Source of the DNA: Rattus norvegicus
Taxonomy: Eukaryota > Chordata > Mammalia > Rodentia > Muridae
Direction: 5' to 3'
DNA: 64,000 nt
Assembly (NCBI RefSeq): GCF_036323735.1
Contig: NC_086022.1
Coordinates: 72,732,702 to 72,796,701, forward strand
Shown here: piece after piece, positions 12,569-25,216 of the stretch
How the letters are laid out: each line of letters begins with the position of its first letter
Numbering within the stretch: position 1 is the first letter of the stretch
Notes under the pieces: generated by a model
Seen by the model: the letters and a program-made list of their open reading frames with translations, nothing else
Database searches by the model: none
Told to the model about the DNA's origin: nothing
Position numbers and translations under genes: made by a program

Positions 12569-13336
12569 TCTCCAGTCTCCATTTGTCTCCAACTAGGTTT
12601 ACTACTAACAGGTTAGTATACTTTGACACATTCATTTCTTAGTAGTCCTGTCACTAGCTAGAGACAAAGCAAATTTTCACACATGAATTTGGGGGGATAT
12701 TTTTCATCTAAATCTTAATATACTTAAATTTATTTTTTAATTCAATGAAGATCAATTTAAATCTTTGGGAAATTTTCTTTTAATTTCTTATCTCATTTTA
12801 AAATTAAATTCAAAGTAAAATAAAAAATCTGAAAAACATGTAATCGCAGGTTGGAGGATTAATGCTGTGAGAAAGGAAGATTTATTTTAAGCTACAGTAA
12901 TAAAGGCAACATTGTTTTCCTACAGCAATAAATAACCAAATACACTAGGGGAAATAATTGAGAAACAAACTCTGTATATTCAATTTCAATGATGAGCATT
13001 AGGTCAAATTGTTATCCACACTGACAAAAATAAATCAAACTTTCAAAAATAGATATAGATCAGTTATCTAATTATGAACTGTAAAACAGTCAAACTCCAA
13101 AAGGGTCACATTGAAGGTCAACTTCATGACTGGAGGTAGATAAAGATATCTAAGTGAGGATGAAGAAAACAGTTGCTTCGTGGAAAGAGCAATGTACAGA
13201 ACTGTACAAAAGTTAAGTGACCAACTGATCAAAGACACACATAGGATTTGCAAAGGAAGTCAGAGGGTAGGAAAAAATGTTTTTCTATGCAAAGCAACAA
13301 CACTTGTTGAGCTATATAAGTAAATAAATTCATTTT
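12569..13336. other. No recognisable feature (left flank of the full-length L1)
   Basis: AT-rich sequence from the polypurine tract to the L1 target site. Confidence 0.55.
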
Positions 13337-13737
13337 AAAAAGAGAGAGAGGGACGCCAGAGGAAAACACCAAACGCCATCTGGAACCCTGGTGCACGGAG
13401 GCTCCCGGAAAGAGCGGCGCAGATCTCCTCGGTTGCTGCCGCCGCGGAGAGGACTTAGGCAGTACCCCACGAGCACACTTGAGCCTCGGAACCTCAGGTA
13501 GGACCAACTTTTCCCCTGCAAGTGACCTGCCTGGTGAACTCAAGACACAGGCCCACAGGAACAGCTGAAGACCTGTAGAGAGGAAAAACTACAAGCCCGA
13601 AAGCAGAACACTCTGTCCCCATAACTGGCTGAAAGAAAACAGGAAAACAGGTCTACAGCACTCCTGACACACAGGCTTATAGGACAGTCTAGCTACTGTC
13701 AGAAATAGCAGAACAAAGTAACACTAGAGATAATCTG

Positions 13738-14793
13738 ATGGCAGGAGGCAAGCATAGGAACCCAAGCAACAGAAACCAAGACTACATGGCATCATCGGAT
13801 CCCAAATCTTCCACCAAAATGAACATGGAATATCCAAACACACCAGAAAAGCAAGATCTAGTTTCAAAATCATATTTGATCATGATGCTGGAGGACTTCA
13901 AGAAAGACGTGAAGAACTCCCTTAGAGAACAAGTAGAAGCCTACAGAGAAGAATCACAAAAATGCCTGAAAGAATTCCAGGAAAAAACAATCAAACAGTT
14001 GAAGGAATTAAAAATGGAAATAGAAGCAATCAAGAAAGAACACATGGAAACAACCCTGGATATAGAAAATCAAAAGAAGAGACAAGGAGCTGTAGATAGA
14101 AGCCTCACCAACAGAATACAAGAGATGGAAGAGAGAATCTCGGGAGCAGAAGATTCCCTAGAAATCATTGACTCAACTGTCAAAGATAATGTAAAGCAGA
14201 AAAAACTACTGGTCCAAAACATACAGGAAATCCAGGACTCAATGAGAAGATCAAACCTAAGGATAATAGGTATAGAAGAGAGTGAAGACTCCCAGCTCAA
14301 AGGACCAGTAAATATCTTCAACAAAATCATAGAAGAAAACTTCCCTAACCTAAAAAAAGAGATAGTCATAGGCATACAGGAAGCCTACAGAACTCCAAAT
14401 AGATTGGACCAGAAAAGAAACACCTCCCGTCACATAATAGTCAAAACACAAAACACACAAAATAAAGAAAGATTATTAAAAGCAGTAAGGGAAAAAGGTC
14501 AAGTAACATATAAAGGCAGACCTATCAGAATCACACCAGACTTCTCGCCAGAAACTATGAAGGCCAGAAGGTCCTGGACAGATGTCATACAGACCCTAAG
14601 AGAACACAAGTGCCAGCCCAGGTTACTGTATCCTGCAAAACTCTCAATTAACATAGATGGAGAAACCAAGATATTCCATGACAAAACCAAATTTACACAA
14701 TATCTTTCTACAAATCCAGCACTACAAAGGATAATAAAGGGTAAAGCCCAACATAAGGAGGCAAGCTATACCCTAGAAGAAGCAAGAAACTAA
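13738..14793 (+). CDS. L1 ORF1 protein (RNA-binding chaperone), open
   Basis: Encodes the L1 ORF1p, a trimeric single-strand nucleic-acid-binding protein that coats L1 RNA in cytoplasmic ribonucleoprotein particles. The 351-residue frame starts MAGGKHRNPSNRNQD and has a low-complexity N-terminus (to ~45), a long charged coiled-coil region (~50-150), an RRM-type middle domain containing NLRIIGIEE (~175-260) and a C-terminal domain containing LLYPAKLSI (~270-335). No stop or frameshift interrupts it, so it is the only intact transposon gene in the window. ORF2 follows after a short spacer. Whether it is transcribed cannot be judged; the insertion is on the same strand as the OR genes and lies between two of them. 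Confidence 0.9.
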   Translation: MAGGKHRNPSNRNQDYMASSDPKSSTKMNMEYPNTPEKQDLVSKSYLIMMLEDFKKDVKNSLREQVEAYREESQKCLKEFQEKTIKQLKELKMEIEAIKKEHMETTLDIENQKKRQGAVDRSLTNRIQEMEERISGAEDSLEIIDSTVKDNVKQKKLLVQNIQEIQDSMRRSNLRIIGIEESEDSQLKGPVNIFNKIIEENFPNLKKEIVIGIQEAYRTPNRLDQKRNTSRHIIVKTQNTQNKERLLKAVREKGQVTYKGRPIRITPDFSPETMKARRSWTDVIQTLREHKCQPRLLYPAKLSINIDGETKIFHDKTKFTQYLSTNPALQRIIKGKAQHKEASYTLEEARN

Positions 14794-14852
14794 TCGTCTT
14801 GGCAACAAAACAAAGAGAAGAAAAGCACACAAACATAACCTCACATCCAAAT

Positions 14853-17800
14853 ATGAATATAACAGGAAGCAATAATCACTATTCCTTAATATCTCTCAAC
14901 ATCAATGGCCTCAACTCCCCAATAAAAAGACATAGATTAACAAACTGGATACGCAATGAGGACCCTGCATTCTGCTGCCTACAGGAAACACACCTCAGAG
15001 ACAAAGACAGACACTACCTCAGGGTGAAAGGCTGGAAAACAAAGTTCCAAGCAAATGGTCAGAAGAAGCAAGCTGGAGTAGCCATTCTAATATCAAATAA
15101 AATCAATTTTCAATTAAAAGTCATCAAAAAAGATAAGGAAGGACACTTCATATTCATCAAAGGAAAAATCAACCAAGATGAACTCTCAATCCTAAATATC
15201 TATGCCCCAAATACAAGGGCACCTACATACGTAAAAGAAACCTTACTAAAGCTCAAAACACACATTGCACCTCACACAATAATAGTGGGAGATTTCAACA
15301 CCCCACTCTCATCAATGGACAGATCATGGAAACAGAAATTAAACAGAGATGTAGACAGACTAAGAGAAGTCATGAGCCAAATGGACTTAACGGATATTTA
15401 TAGAACATTCTATCCTAAAGCAAAAGCATATACCTTCTTCTCAGCTCCTCATGGTACTTTCTCCAAAATTGACCATATAGTTGGTCAAAAAACGGGCCTC
15501 AACAGGTACAGAAAGATAGAAATAATCCCATGCGTGCTATCAGACCACCACGGCCTAAAACTGGTCTTCAATAACAGTAAGGGAAGAATGCCCACATATA
15601 CGTGGAAATTGAACAATGCTCTACTCAATGATAACCTAGTCAAGTAAGAAATAAAGAAAGAAATTAAAAACTTTTTAGAATTCAATGAAAATGAAGGTAC
15701 AACATACCCAAACTTATGGGACACAATGAAAGCTGTGCTAAGAGGAAAACTCATAGCTCTGAGTGCCTGCAGAAAGAAACAGGAAAGAGCATATGTCAGC
15801 AGCTTGACAGCACACCTAAAAGGTCTAGAGCAAAAAAAAGCAAATACACCCAGGAGGAGTAGAAGGCAGGAAATAATCAAACTCAGAGCTGAAATCAACC
15901 AAGTAGAAACAAAAAGGACCATAGAAAGAATCAACAGAACCAAAAGTTGGTTCTTTGAGAAAATCAACAAGATAGATAAATCCTTAGCCAGACTAACGAG
16001 AGGACCCAGAGAGTGTGTCCAAATTAACAAAATCAGAAATGAAAAGGGAGACATAACTACAGATTCAGAGGAAATTCAAAAAATCATCAGATCTTACTAT
16101 AAAAGCCTATATTCAACAAAACTTGAAAATCTACAGGAAATGGACAGTTTCCTAGACAAATATCAGGTACCGAAGTTAAATCAGGAACAGATAAACCAGT
16201 TAAACAACCCCATAACTCCTAAGGAAATAGAAGCAGTCATTAAAGGTCTCCCAACCAAAAAGAGCCCAGGTCCAGACGGGTTTAGTGCAGAATTCTATCA
16301 GACTTTCATAGAAGACCTCATACCAATATTATCCAAACTATTCCACAAAATTGAAACAGATGGATCACTCCCGAATTCCTTCTATGAAGCCACAATTACT
16401 CTTATACCTAAACCACACAAAGACCCAACAAAGAAAGAGAACTTCAGACCAATTTCCCTTATGAATATCGACGCAAAAATACTCAATAAAATTCTGGCAA
16501 ACCGAATCCAAGAGCACATCAAAACAATCATCCACCATGATCAAGTAGGCTTCATCCCAGGCATGCAGGGATGGTTTAATATACGGAAAACCATCAACGT
16601 GATCCATTATAAAAACAAACTGAAAGAACAAAACCACATGATCATTTCATTAGATGCTGAGAAAGCATTTGACAAAATTCAACACCCCTTCATGATAAAA
16701 GTCCTGGAAAGAATAGGAATTCAAGGTCCATACCTAAACATAGTAAAAGCCATATACAGCAAACCAGTTGCTAACATTAAACTAAATGGAGAGAAACGTG
16801 AAGCAATCCCACTAAAATCAGGGACTAGACAAGGCTGCCCACTCTCTCCCTACTTATTCAATATAGTTCTTGAAGTTCTAGCCAGAGCAATCAGACAACA
16901 AAAGGAGGTCAAGGGGATACAGATCAGAAAAGAAGAAGTCAAAATATCACTATTTGCAGATGATATGATAGTTTATTTAAGTGATCCCAAAAGTTCCACC
17001 AGAGAACTACTAAAGCTGATAAAGAACTTCAGCAAAGTGGCTGGGTATAAAATTAACTCAAATAAATCAGTAGCCTTCCTCTACACAAAAGAGAAAGAAG
17101 CCGAGAAAGAAATTAGGGAAACGACACCCTTCATAATAGACCCAAATAATATAAAGTACCTCGGTGTGACTTTAACCAAGCAAGTAAAAGATCTGTACAA
17201 TAAGAACTTCAAGACACTGAAGAAAGAAACTGAAGAAGACCTCAGAAGATGGAAAGATCTCCCATGCTCAAGGATTGGCAGGATTAATATAGTAAAAATG
17301 GCCATTTTACCAAAAGCAATCTACAGATTCAATGCAATCCCCATCAAAATACCAATCCAATTCTTCAAAGAGTTAGACAGAACAATTTGTAAATTCATCT
17401 GGAATAACAAAAAACCCAGGATAGCTTTAGCTATCAATAATAAACAATAAAATAAACAATAAAAGGACTTCAGGGGGAATCACTATCCCTGAACTCAAGC
17501 AGTATTACAGAGCAATAGTGATAAAAACTGCATGGTATTGGTACAGAGACAGACAGATAGACCAATGGAATAGAATTGAAGACCCAGAAATGAACCCACA
17601 CACCTATGGTCACTTGATTTTTTGACAAAGGAGCCAAAACCATCCAATGGAAAAAAGATAGCATTTTCAGCAAATGGTGCTGGTTCAACTGGAAGTCAAC
17701 ACGTAGAAGAATGCAGATTTATCCATGCTTATCACCCTGTACAAAGCTTAAGTCCAAGTGGATCAAGGACCTCCACATCAAACCTGATACACTCAAACTA

Positions 17801-18697
17801 ATAGAAGAAAAACTAGGGAAGCATCTGGAACACATGGGCACTTGAAAAAATTTCCTGAACAAAACACCAATGGCTTATGGTCTAAGATCAAGAATCGACA
17901 AATGGGATCTCATAAAACTGCAAAGCTTCTGTAAGGCAAAGGACATCGTGGTTAGGACAAATCGGCAACCAACAGATTGGGAAAAGATCTTTACCAATCC
18001 TACAACAGATAGAGGCCTTATATCCAAAATATACAAAGAACTCAAGATGTTAGACCGCAGGGAGACAAATAACCCTATTAAAAAATGGGGTCCAGAGCTA
18101 AACAAAGAGTTCACAGCTGAGGAATGCCGAATGGCTGAGAAACACCTAAAGAAATGTTCAACATCTTTAGTCATAAGGGAAATGCAAATCAAAACAACCC
18201 TGAGATTTCACCTCACACCAGTGAGAATGGCTAAGATCAAAAACTCAGGTGACAGCAGATGCTGGCGAGGATGCGGAGAAAGAGGAACACTCCTCCATTG
18301 TTGGTGGGATTGCAGACTGGTACAACCATTCTGGAAATCAGTCTGGAGGTTCCTCAGAAAATTGGACATTGAACTGCCTGAGGATCCAGCTATACCTCTC
18401 TTGGGCATATACCCAAAAGATGCCCCAACATATAAAAAAGACACGTGCTCCACTATGTTCATCGCAGCCTTATTTATAATAGCCAGAAGCTGGAAAGAAC
18501 CCAGATGCCCTTCAACAGAGGAATGGATACAGAAAATATGGTACATCTACACAATGGAATATTACTCAGGTATCAAAAACAACGGCTTTATGAAATTCGT
18601 AGGCAAATGGTTGGAACTGGAAAATATCATCCTGAGTGAGCTAACCCAAACACAGAAAGACATACATGGTATGCACTCACTGATAAGTGGCTATTAG
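14853..18697 (+). pseudogene. L1 ORF2 (endonuclease-reverse transcriptase), broken
   Basis: Would encode the endonuclease/reverse transcriptase that carries out target-primed reverse transcription. The endonuclease part (to ~15.6 kb) retains SLNINGLN, LQETHL, VGDFN and SDHHGL; the RT part retains FADD (16953-16964); the C-terminal cysteine region reads CWRGCGERGTLLHCWWDC (~18260-18315). Breaks seen: TAA at 15645-15647, in frame and directly followed by continuing ORF2 sequence; two in-frame TAAs at 17448 and 17460 in a short A-rich tandem duplication that also shifts the frame; an extra T in a run at 17617-17623; and TGA at 17843-17845. The last open part runs from 17870 to 18697. It cannot make a functional enzyme as it stands. 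Confidence 0.93.
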
Positions 18698-19714
18698 CCC
18701 AAATGCTTGAATTACCCTAGATGCCTAGAACAAATGAAACTCAAGAAGGATGATCAATATGTGAATGCTTCACTCCTTCTCTAAAAGGGGAACAAGAATA
18801 CCCTTCGCAGGGAAGAGAGAGGCAAAGATTAAAACAGAGACTGAAGGAATTCCCATTCAGAGCCTGCCCCACATGTGGCCCATACATATACCACCACCCA
18901 ATTAGACAAGATTGATGAAGCAAAGAAGTGCAGACCGACAGGAGCCGGATGTAGATCGCTCCTGAGAGACACAGCCAGAATACAGCAAATACAGAGGCGA
19001 ATGCCAGCAGCAAACCACTGAACTGAGAATAGGACCCCCGTTGAAGGAATCAGAGAAAGAACTGGAAGAGCTTGAAGGGGCTCGAGACCCCATATGTACA
19101 ACAATGCCAAGCAACCAGAGCTTCCAGGGACTAAGCCACTACCTAAAGACTATGCATGGACTGACCCTGGACTCTGACCTCATAGGTAGCAATGAATATT
19201 CTAGTAAGAGCACCAGTGGAAGGGGAAGCCCTGGGTCCTGCTAAGACTGAACCCCCAGTGAACTAGACTTGTGGGGGGAGGGCAGCAATGGGGGAATGGT
19301 TGGGCGGGGAACACCCATAAGGAAGGGGAGGGGGGAGGGGGATGTTTGCCCCGAAACCAAAGAATTATTATTACGTATTAAATAAATTAAAAAAAAAGAA
19401 AAAAAAGAGAGAGAGAAACCAATATAAAATGTGTGAAATATCAAACATAGAGAGTGGGATCCCTAAACAGCAAATAAGTACTAGAAAATATGTAGTCATT
19501 TGTGTGTGAGAAATACATGACATTTCACAATCTCACCATACTGTGGCTCCATCAGAGTAACTAAAATGTAAAAGATTGACAATGACAATACCAGAGAAAG
19601 CTCGAGGTGAAAGAAATCCTTATTCATAGTTATTGTAGATTTCATTAGCATAATTATGTTTTGGAAAAATTGCACAAGTAGCCTAGGTTAGACATGCACT
19701 TAAGAGGCAATGTA

Positions 19715-22240
19715 GCAATTCTTTTTTTAAACAGTTTACAGGTTCTTTGTGAATTTCACATCATGCACCCCAATCCCATTCATGTCCCTCTCCCCTCATA
19801 TCCTTCCTCCAGCCTTGTGACTTTCCCATCAACAGAATAAAAAGAAAATCTTATTGTGGAAGCTGTAGTGTGTCAAAGCATGTCCCATAGTATGCCCTTT
19901 AGTCCACACTTCTTTGATTGTTTTACTTCTTTGTTTTGTCCATTGCAGTGACTCATTGGTCTGGTATGAGGCCTCTGGCTTCGGCTACTCTATTGATACT
20001 GGAACCTCACTGGGACTCTTCTCAGATATCCTGTTCTTGGCCTAATTCTTGGAGATATTATAGTTTTGGGTCTGTAAGACTGGCCCTTTTTATGTACTCT
20101 AGCAAATTATCAATGGAGTGGATGTTGGAGTGAGGCAGTTCAAAGCCCTAAACATGGGCCTAAGAGGTATTTGAGTTGGTCACACCATAGAATTTCCTGT
20201 TCTCATGCCTTCAGCCCAGCTCAGCGGATGCCTCCACTACCAGGGTCAACTTTACCCTTTTGCCCAGGTGAGGTGAAGGACCCATTCTGCTGAGTGTTGC
20301 AGCCAGAGAGGGACACGGCCAGCTCTCATGACTACACTAGATAGCATGATGAGGGATGAGGGAGGGGAGGAGGGTGTCTCTCCCTGGCCCAGGCTACTGC
20401 CCAGCAAACAATAGGCAGGCACACCTCTCTCACACTCATGCCCTCAGGGCTGGCTCACCTGCAGCTCCCACATCCATGCCCTACTCTACAGTGCTGATGG
20501 GAGGTGCAGGGCTTGCATTCGACTACTGTAGCAGGTGAAAGCCAGGGACTTCTCTCCTGCTTTTATGACCTTAGGGCCAGCTAGCCTGCAGCCATTGGTG
20601 GCAAGGGGTGAGCAGATGTGTGGGGTGGTGGCATCTGTCTCTCACCCATGTAAATGTACAGGAGACAAGTTGTGGGGACAACTCTTCCACACTTATACTC
20701 TCAGTGTCATTTATCTGAGCCCGTACCATCAGAGTCAGCTCTTTGTGCTGCCCACATGAGGTGCAGGGCCTGCTCTCCTGAGTGCTGCAGCTGGTGAGGG
20801 GCAGGGCCAGCTCTCCGGCTATTATGACTATAATCTGGGCCAACTCTCCTTCCCACTGCAAATGGTGAGGGCAAAAGGGAGGGGAGGTTCTCCCTCATAG
20901 ATGTTGCTGCAGAGCAGACAATAGGCAAGGCCAGCTTTCCCACATTCACATCTGTAGTCTCACCCACAACCTCCACATCCAGAGCCAGTTCTACTATGCT
21001 ACTGAGGTGAGGTGCAGGGCTTGCTCTTCCTCATGTTGCAGGAGGTGAGCAGCAGGGTCAGCTCTCCTTCTCTGATGACCTCAGGGTCATATTTCCCTTT
21101 ACCGTGTAACTTGATGGCAGACAAATGTAGGGGCCAGGTGTGTGTTCACATCCTCAGAAGCTCACCTATGCCTCTCATCACGGTCAGCTCTACTGTTCTG
21201 CCAAAGTGAGGTGCAAGACCTGCTCTCCTGAGAGCAGCTGCTGGAGAGGGGCAGGAATAGCTCTCCTGCTTTCATGATCCCAGGGCCAGGTCTTCTGCCT
21301 GCTTTAGGTGGTAAGTGGGGACAGGGTAGAAGGAGGAAGGCACCTATCCTTTGTCCATGCCCTTGCACTGGAGATGTGTGATAGGGCAAGGTCTCTCCCC
21401 ACCCCATATCCTTGGGGCTGACACTCCTATAACTCCAGCAATGTGTGGGCCACTCTCTCCAGTACTGCAGCTGTCTAAGGGGAGGATCAACTCTCCTGCT
21501 TTTATGCCCATAAGGGATCCAATGCCCAGATGAGGGTGGGGCCAGTTTTGCACAGACCCCAGACTTCAACATGTCCCTGGACAATTACCTTGGCCAGTGA
21601 TGATTTCCTGGACCTTAGTGGTAACAAACCGCTGCTTCAGAGCCTTGAAACCAGTTGTAGTCCCTGACTGAGCACAGGCCAGGACCCTACCACGGTCCTA
21701 CATGGCATCACTGTCTACTCAAACCAGGCTGTTCCTCATTACCCCTGAGTCTCCAGTTCTGCCTCTCATCATTGTGCCTACATCCTTCTGTTCTATTTCT
21801 GTTTCTCTTTCATTTCTTTACCATTTTCTTGCTCCTTAGAGCAGCTGGAGTCTTTGAGCTGGGGTCAGGTTAATCTCAGAAGTGGTCTCTGGAGTACCAT
21901 GTCCAGCTTGTACATTATGTTGCCAGGTAGCGGGCGTGGTCTTCCCTTCCAGGCCTGCACAGCACCTGACTGACGGTTGTCTCAGGCTAGATCCCTGTCC
22001 AGACTCCATGGCATTAGTCTGGTGTTTATCTAGAATTTGGTTTTCACTTCATCCTCCCAAGTGGCCTCATTTATGAGTCATCTGTCTTGGGTTCACCTGG
22101 GGCCTTTAGTCCCTGGCTGGGCTCTTCTAGTTTCAGGATTGTTCCTAGTCCTGGGAGCCACCAGGGCCTGCTCAGCACCAGGCTAGCTCCCTGTCCAAGC
22201 CCCCTGGTTTAGAACTGATGGTTGTCTCAGGCTTGCTGTT
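19715..22240 (-). mobile_element. Unassigned old retroelement region, probably antisense
   Basis: The left end (19720-19860), read on the minus strand, ends ...GTGAAATTCACAAAGAACC followed by an A-rich tail, like an L1 3' terminus. To the right is a GC-rich array of diverged units (separate entry). No protein frame looks real. Family and right boundary are unknown; the L1-like reading is inference. Confidence 0.4.
20210..21600. repeat. GC-rich array of diverged ~200-257-nt units
   Basis: The phrase GAGGTGCAGGGCxTGCTCTC or a variant recurs at 20501, 20758, 21009 and 21208, with weaker copies near 20270 and 21450. Each is followed by a TGCAGC...GGTGAGGGGCAGGG element and GCTCTCCTGCTTTTATGAC or a variant. 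Spacing between the four best starts is 257, 251 and 199 nt. Much richer in G+C than its surroundings. Confidence 0.7.
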
Positions 22241-22439
22241 TTCAAGAAATGTTAGGATACTAATTATTTAGATGTTCACAGGTTAGAACATTGAACATAG
22301 ACATATTCCTCTCCTCTCTGCCACCTACTGATGCATAAGTGACACAGCAGCCATATCTATTTTAATTCTTTTTTATTTAAGGTTTGTTTTATTTTAAATA
22401 ATTATTTTTATAATTATGGGTATTTGCTTGTTTGTACCT

Positions 22440-22620
22440 ACTCATATGTACCATGTGCATACAATGCCTATGGAGGTCATAAGAGAGAATCAGGAACCCT
22501 GGGACTGAAGTTGTATAGATAGCTGTCAGCTGCCATGTGTCTGCTGGAAATTAAACCCAGATTTTCTGAAAGAGAAGTCAGTGCTTTTAACCACTGGGCT
22601 ACTGGGCCACCTCCCTAGTA
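22440..22620 (-). mobile_element. B3 SINE, antisense
   Basis: CATGTGCATACAATGCCTAT, GCTGCCATGTGTCTGCTGGA, TTAACCACTGGGCTACTGGG: an antisense B3 layout, followed by a (TC)n tract. Confidence 0.8.
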
Positions 22621-22673
22621 CCCAATGCAGTAACTTTAACACTATATGATTAAAATGGGGGAGATTCATGAGA

Positions 22674-22680
<7 letters not shown>

Positions 22681-22742
<62 letters not shown>
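22681..22742. repeat. (TC)n microsatellite
   Basis: CT alternation with one G interruption near 22710. Confidence 0.95.
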
Positions 22743-22746
<4 letters not shown>

Positions 22747-22894
22747 GTGTGTGCTTCTGTGTGTCTGTCTTTATTTCAGCATTGATTTTGTAGTGAGTAG
22801 TAAATTTCTGGAGTATTTGTAGAACACAAAAGTAGACTTTTGGTTTATAAAAGGACAATTACTCCATAGTATCTGCTTAAAAAGGAGACTTTAA

Positions 22895-24608
22895 GTCCAA
22901 GTGGATCAAGGACCTCCACATCAAAGCAGACACACTCAAACTAATAGAAGAAAAACTAGGGAAGCATCTGGAACACATGGGCACTGGAAAAAATTTCCTG
23001 AACAAAACACCAATGGCTTACGCTCTAAGATCAAGAATTGACAAATGGGATCTCATAAAACTGCAAAGCTTCTGTAAGGCAAAGGACACTGTGGTTAGGA
23101 CAAAACGGCAACCAACAGATTGGGAAAAGATCTTTACCAATCCTACAACAGATAGAGGCCTTATATCCAAAATATACAAAGAACTCAAGAAGTTAGACCA
23201 CAGGGAAACAAATAACCCTATTAAAAAATGGGGCTCAGAGCTAAACAAAGAATTCACAGCTGAGGAATGCCGAATGGCTGAGAAACACCTAAAGAAATGT
23301 TCAACATCTTTAGTCATAAGGGAAATGCAAATCAAAACAACCCTGAGATTTCACCTCACACCAGTGAGAATGGCTAAGATCAAAAACTCAGGGGACAACA
23401 GATGCTGGCGAGGATGTGGAGAAAGAGGAACACTCCTCCATTGTTGGTGGGATTGCAAACTGGTACAACCATTCTGCAAATAAGTCTGGAGGATCCTCAG
23501 AAAATTGGACATTGAACTGCCTGAGGATCCAGCTATACCTCTCTTGGGCATATACCCAAAAGATACCCCAACATATAAAAAAGACACGTGCTCCACTATG
23601 TTCATTGCAGCCTTATTTATAATAGCCAGAAACTGGAAAGAACCCAGATGCCCTTCAACAGAGGAATGGATACAGAAAATGTGGTACATCTACACAATGG
23701 AATATTACTCAGCTATCAAAAACAACGACTTTATGAAATTCGTAGGCAAATGGCTGGAACTGGAAAATATCATCCTGAGTGAGCTAACCCAAACACAGAA
23801 AGACATACATGGTATGCACTCACTGATAAGTGGCTATTAGCCCAAATGCTTGAATTACCCTAAATGCCTAGAACAAATGAAACTCAAGACAGATGATCAA
23901 AATGTGAATGGTTCACTCCTTCTTTAAAAGGGGAACAAGAATACCCTTGGCAGGGAAGAGAGAGGCAAAGATTAAAACAGAGACTGAAGGAACACCCATT
24001 CAGAGTCTGCCCCACATGTGGCCCATGCATATACAGCCATCCAATTAGACAAGATGGATGAAGCAAAGAAGTGCAGACCGACAGGAGCCGGATGTAGATC
24101 GCTCCTGAGAGACACAGCCAGAATACAGCAAATACAGAGGCGAATGCCAGCAGCAAACCACTGAACTGAGAATAGGACCCCCGTTGAAGGAATCAGAGAA
24201 AGAACTGGAAGAGCTTGAAGGGGCTCGAGACCCCATATGTACAACAATGCCAAGCAACCAGAGCTTCCAGGGACTAAGCCACTACCTAAAGACTATGCAT
24301 GGACTGACCCTGGACTCTGACCTCATAGGTAGCAATGAATATCCTAGTAAGAGCACCAGTGGAAGGGGAAGCCCTGGGTCCTGCTAAGACTGAACCCCCA
24401 GTGAACTAGACTGTTGGGGGGAGGGGGACAATGGGGGGAGGGTGGTGAGGGGAACACCGATAAGAAAGGGGAGGGGGAAGGGGAACACCGATAAGAAAGG
24501 GGAGGGGGGAAGGGGGATGTTTGCCCGGAAACTGGGAAAGGGAATAACACTCGAAATGTATATAAGAAATACTCAAGTTAATAATAAAAAAAATAAAAAA
24601 TAAATTAA
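22895..24608 (+). mobile_element. 5'-truncated young rat L1
   Basis: Carries the ORF2 C-terminus (open 22977-23483 and 23505-23840, same frame, split by a TAA at 23481-23483), a 3' UTR with a G-rich tract and an A-rich tail. Flanked by a 16-nt duplication, AAAAAGGAGACTTTAA, at 22879-22894 and 24609-24624, with TTAAAA at the cut site. The G-rich part holds a tandem duplication of ~31 nt (24449-24510, unit beginning GGGGAACACCGATAAG). Coding and 3' sequence closely match the C-terminal half of the full-length L1 at 13-19 kb. Confidence 0.95.
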
Positions 24609-25097
24609 AAAAAGGAGACTTTAAATAGTGGCTCCAAAGGGTTAAAGGTTTCTCAGAATGTTTCCCTTGGTTATGAAGAAAATATTGGGAAGTATGTCCT
24701 ACAGAACTGAATTGTCATGGTACAGGACACATTGCCTGAATGTGTCTTGCATGACTAAACATACTGGGTTAAACATTCTAGTTGTAAGGATGTTAACTCA
24801 TTATTTAAAGGATGGGCAAGAAACAAAGTCCTTAAAGTGCACCTTTAACAAAATCAGAGGGATGCCTCTAAGGGGAAATGGTACTTTAGATTCTCTTCTC
24901 AAGTTCCAGTTTAGTGAAGTCTAATTGCCATTTGAAAGTCTCAAATGTAGATGAGAATTCAATGACCGGAATGGCTTTAAAGAAATTCCCAGGTAGAGGG
25001 GCAAAGTTGAGTTGCTTGTTTTTTGTTTTTTGTTTTTTTGTTCTTTTTTAAGACAGAGTAATATAAGGGACAAAAGTTACAGAAGCCTGACAAGCAT

Positions 25098-25216
25098 AGC
25101 ATAATTGGCCTATAGAGATTTTTATCTCTAAGGAGGATAGTTCCCTTCTTCCAAATCCCACATCCCCGACAGCCTCCTCTGCACCTGGACAGTGCCAGAC
25201 TCCTTCTCAGAGATGA
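25098..25216 (+). promoter_or_regulatory. Candidate promoter/non-coding first exon of receptor B
   Basis: Shares AGCATAATTGGCC and the following TAGAGATTTT with the block upstream of receptor C, with weaker similarity continuing ~60 nt (AGTTxCC... TTCCAAA). TAATTG is at 25102-25107. A donor-like GTGAGT starts at 25217, with a less ideal exon side (TGA) than the receptor C copy. The implied intron to the acceptor at 27060 is ~1.84 kb. A T-rich stretch (25017-25050) interrupts the upstream similarity. Role inferred. Confidence 0.3.

Larger units (their letters stand above)
13351..19402 (+). mobile_element. Nearly full-length rat L1 (LINE-1) insertion
   Basis: Contains a GC-rich 5' leader (13351-13737), ORF1, ORF2, a G-rich polypurine 3' UTR (19250-19345) and an A-rich tail. 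It is flanked by a 14-nt target-site duplication, AAAAAGAGAGAGAG, at 13337-13350 and 19402-19415. The pre-integration site reads TTTT/AAAA, the preferred cut for L1 endonuclease. The leader is short and no tandem promoter monomers are visible, so the 5' end may be truncated. Autonomy is lost because ORF2 is broken; ORF1 is still open. Confidence 0.95.

Noticed and set aside
12218..12642. Several long overlapping frames of Arg/Glu/Gly or Pro/Ser/Leu
   Set aside because: They are read from the polypurine tract in several frames on both strands; low-complexity artefacts.
15485..16054. 189-codon antisense frame
   Set aside because: Shadow of L1 ORF2 on the opposite strand.
20356..21584. Overlapping frames in the GC-rich array
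   Set aside because: Both strands are open in several frames because of the base composition; the units are diverged with no conserved reading frame.
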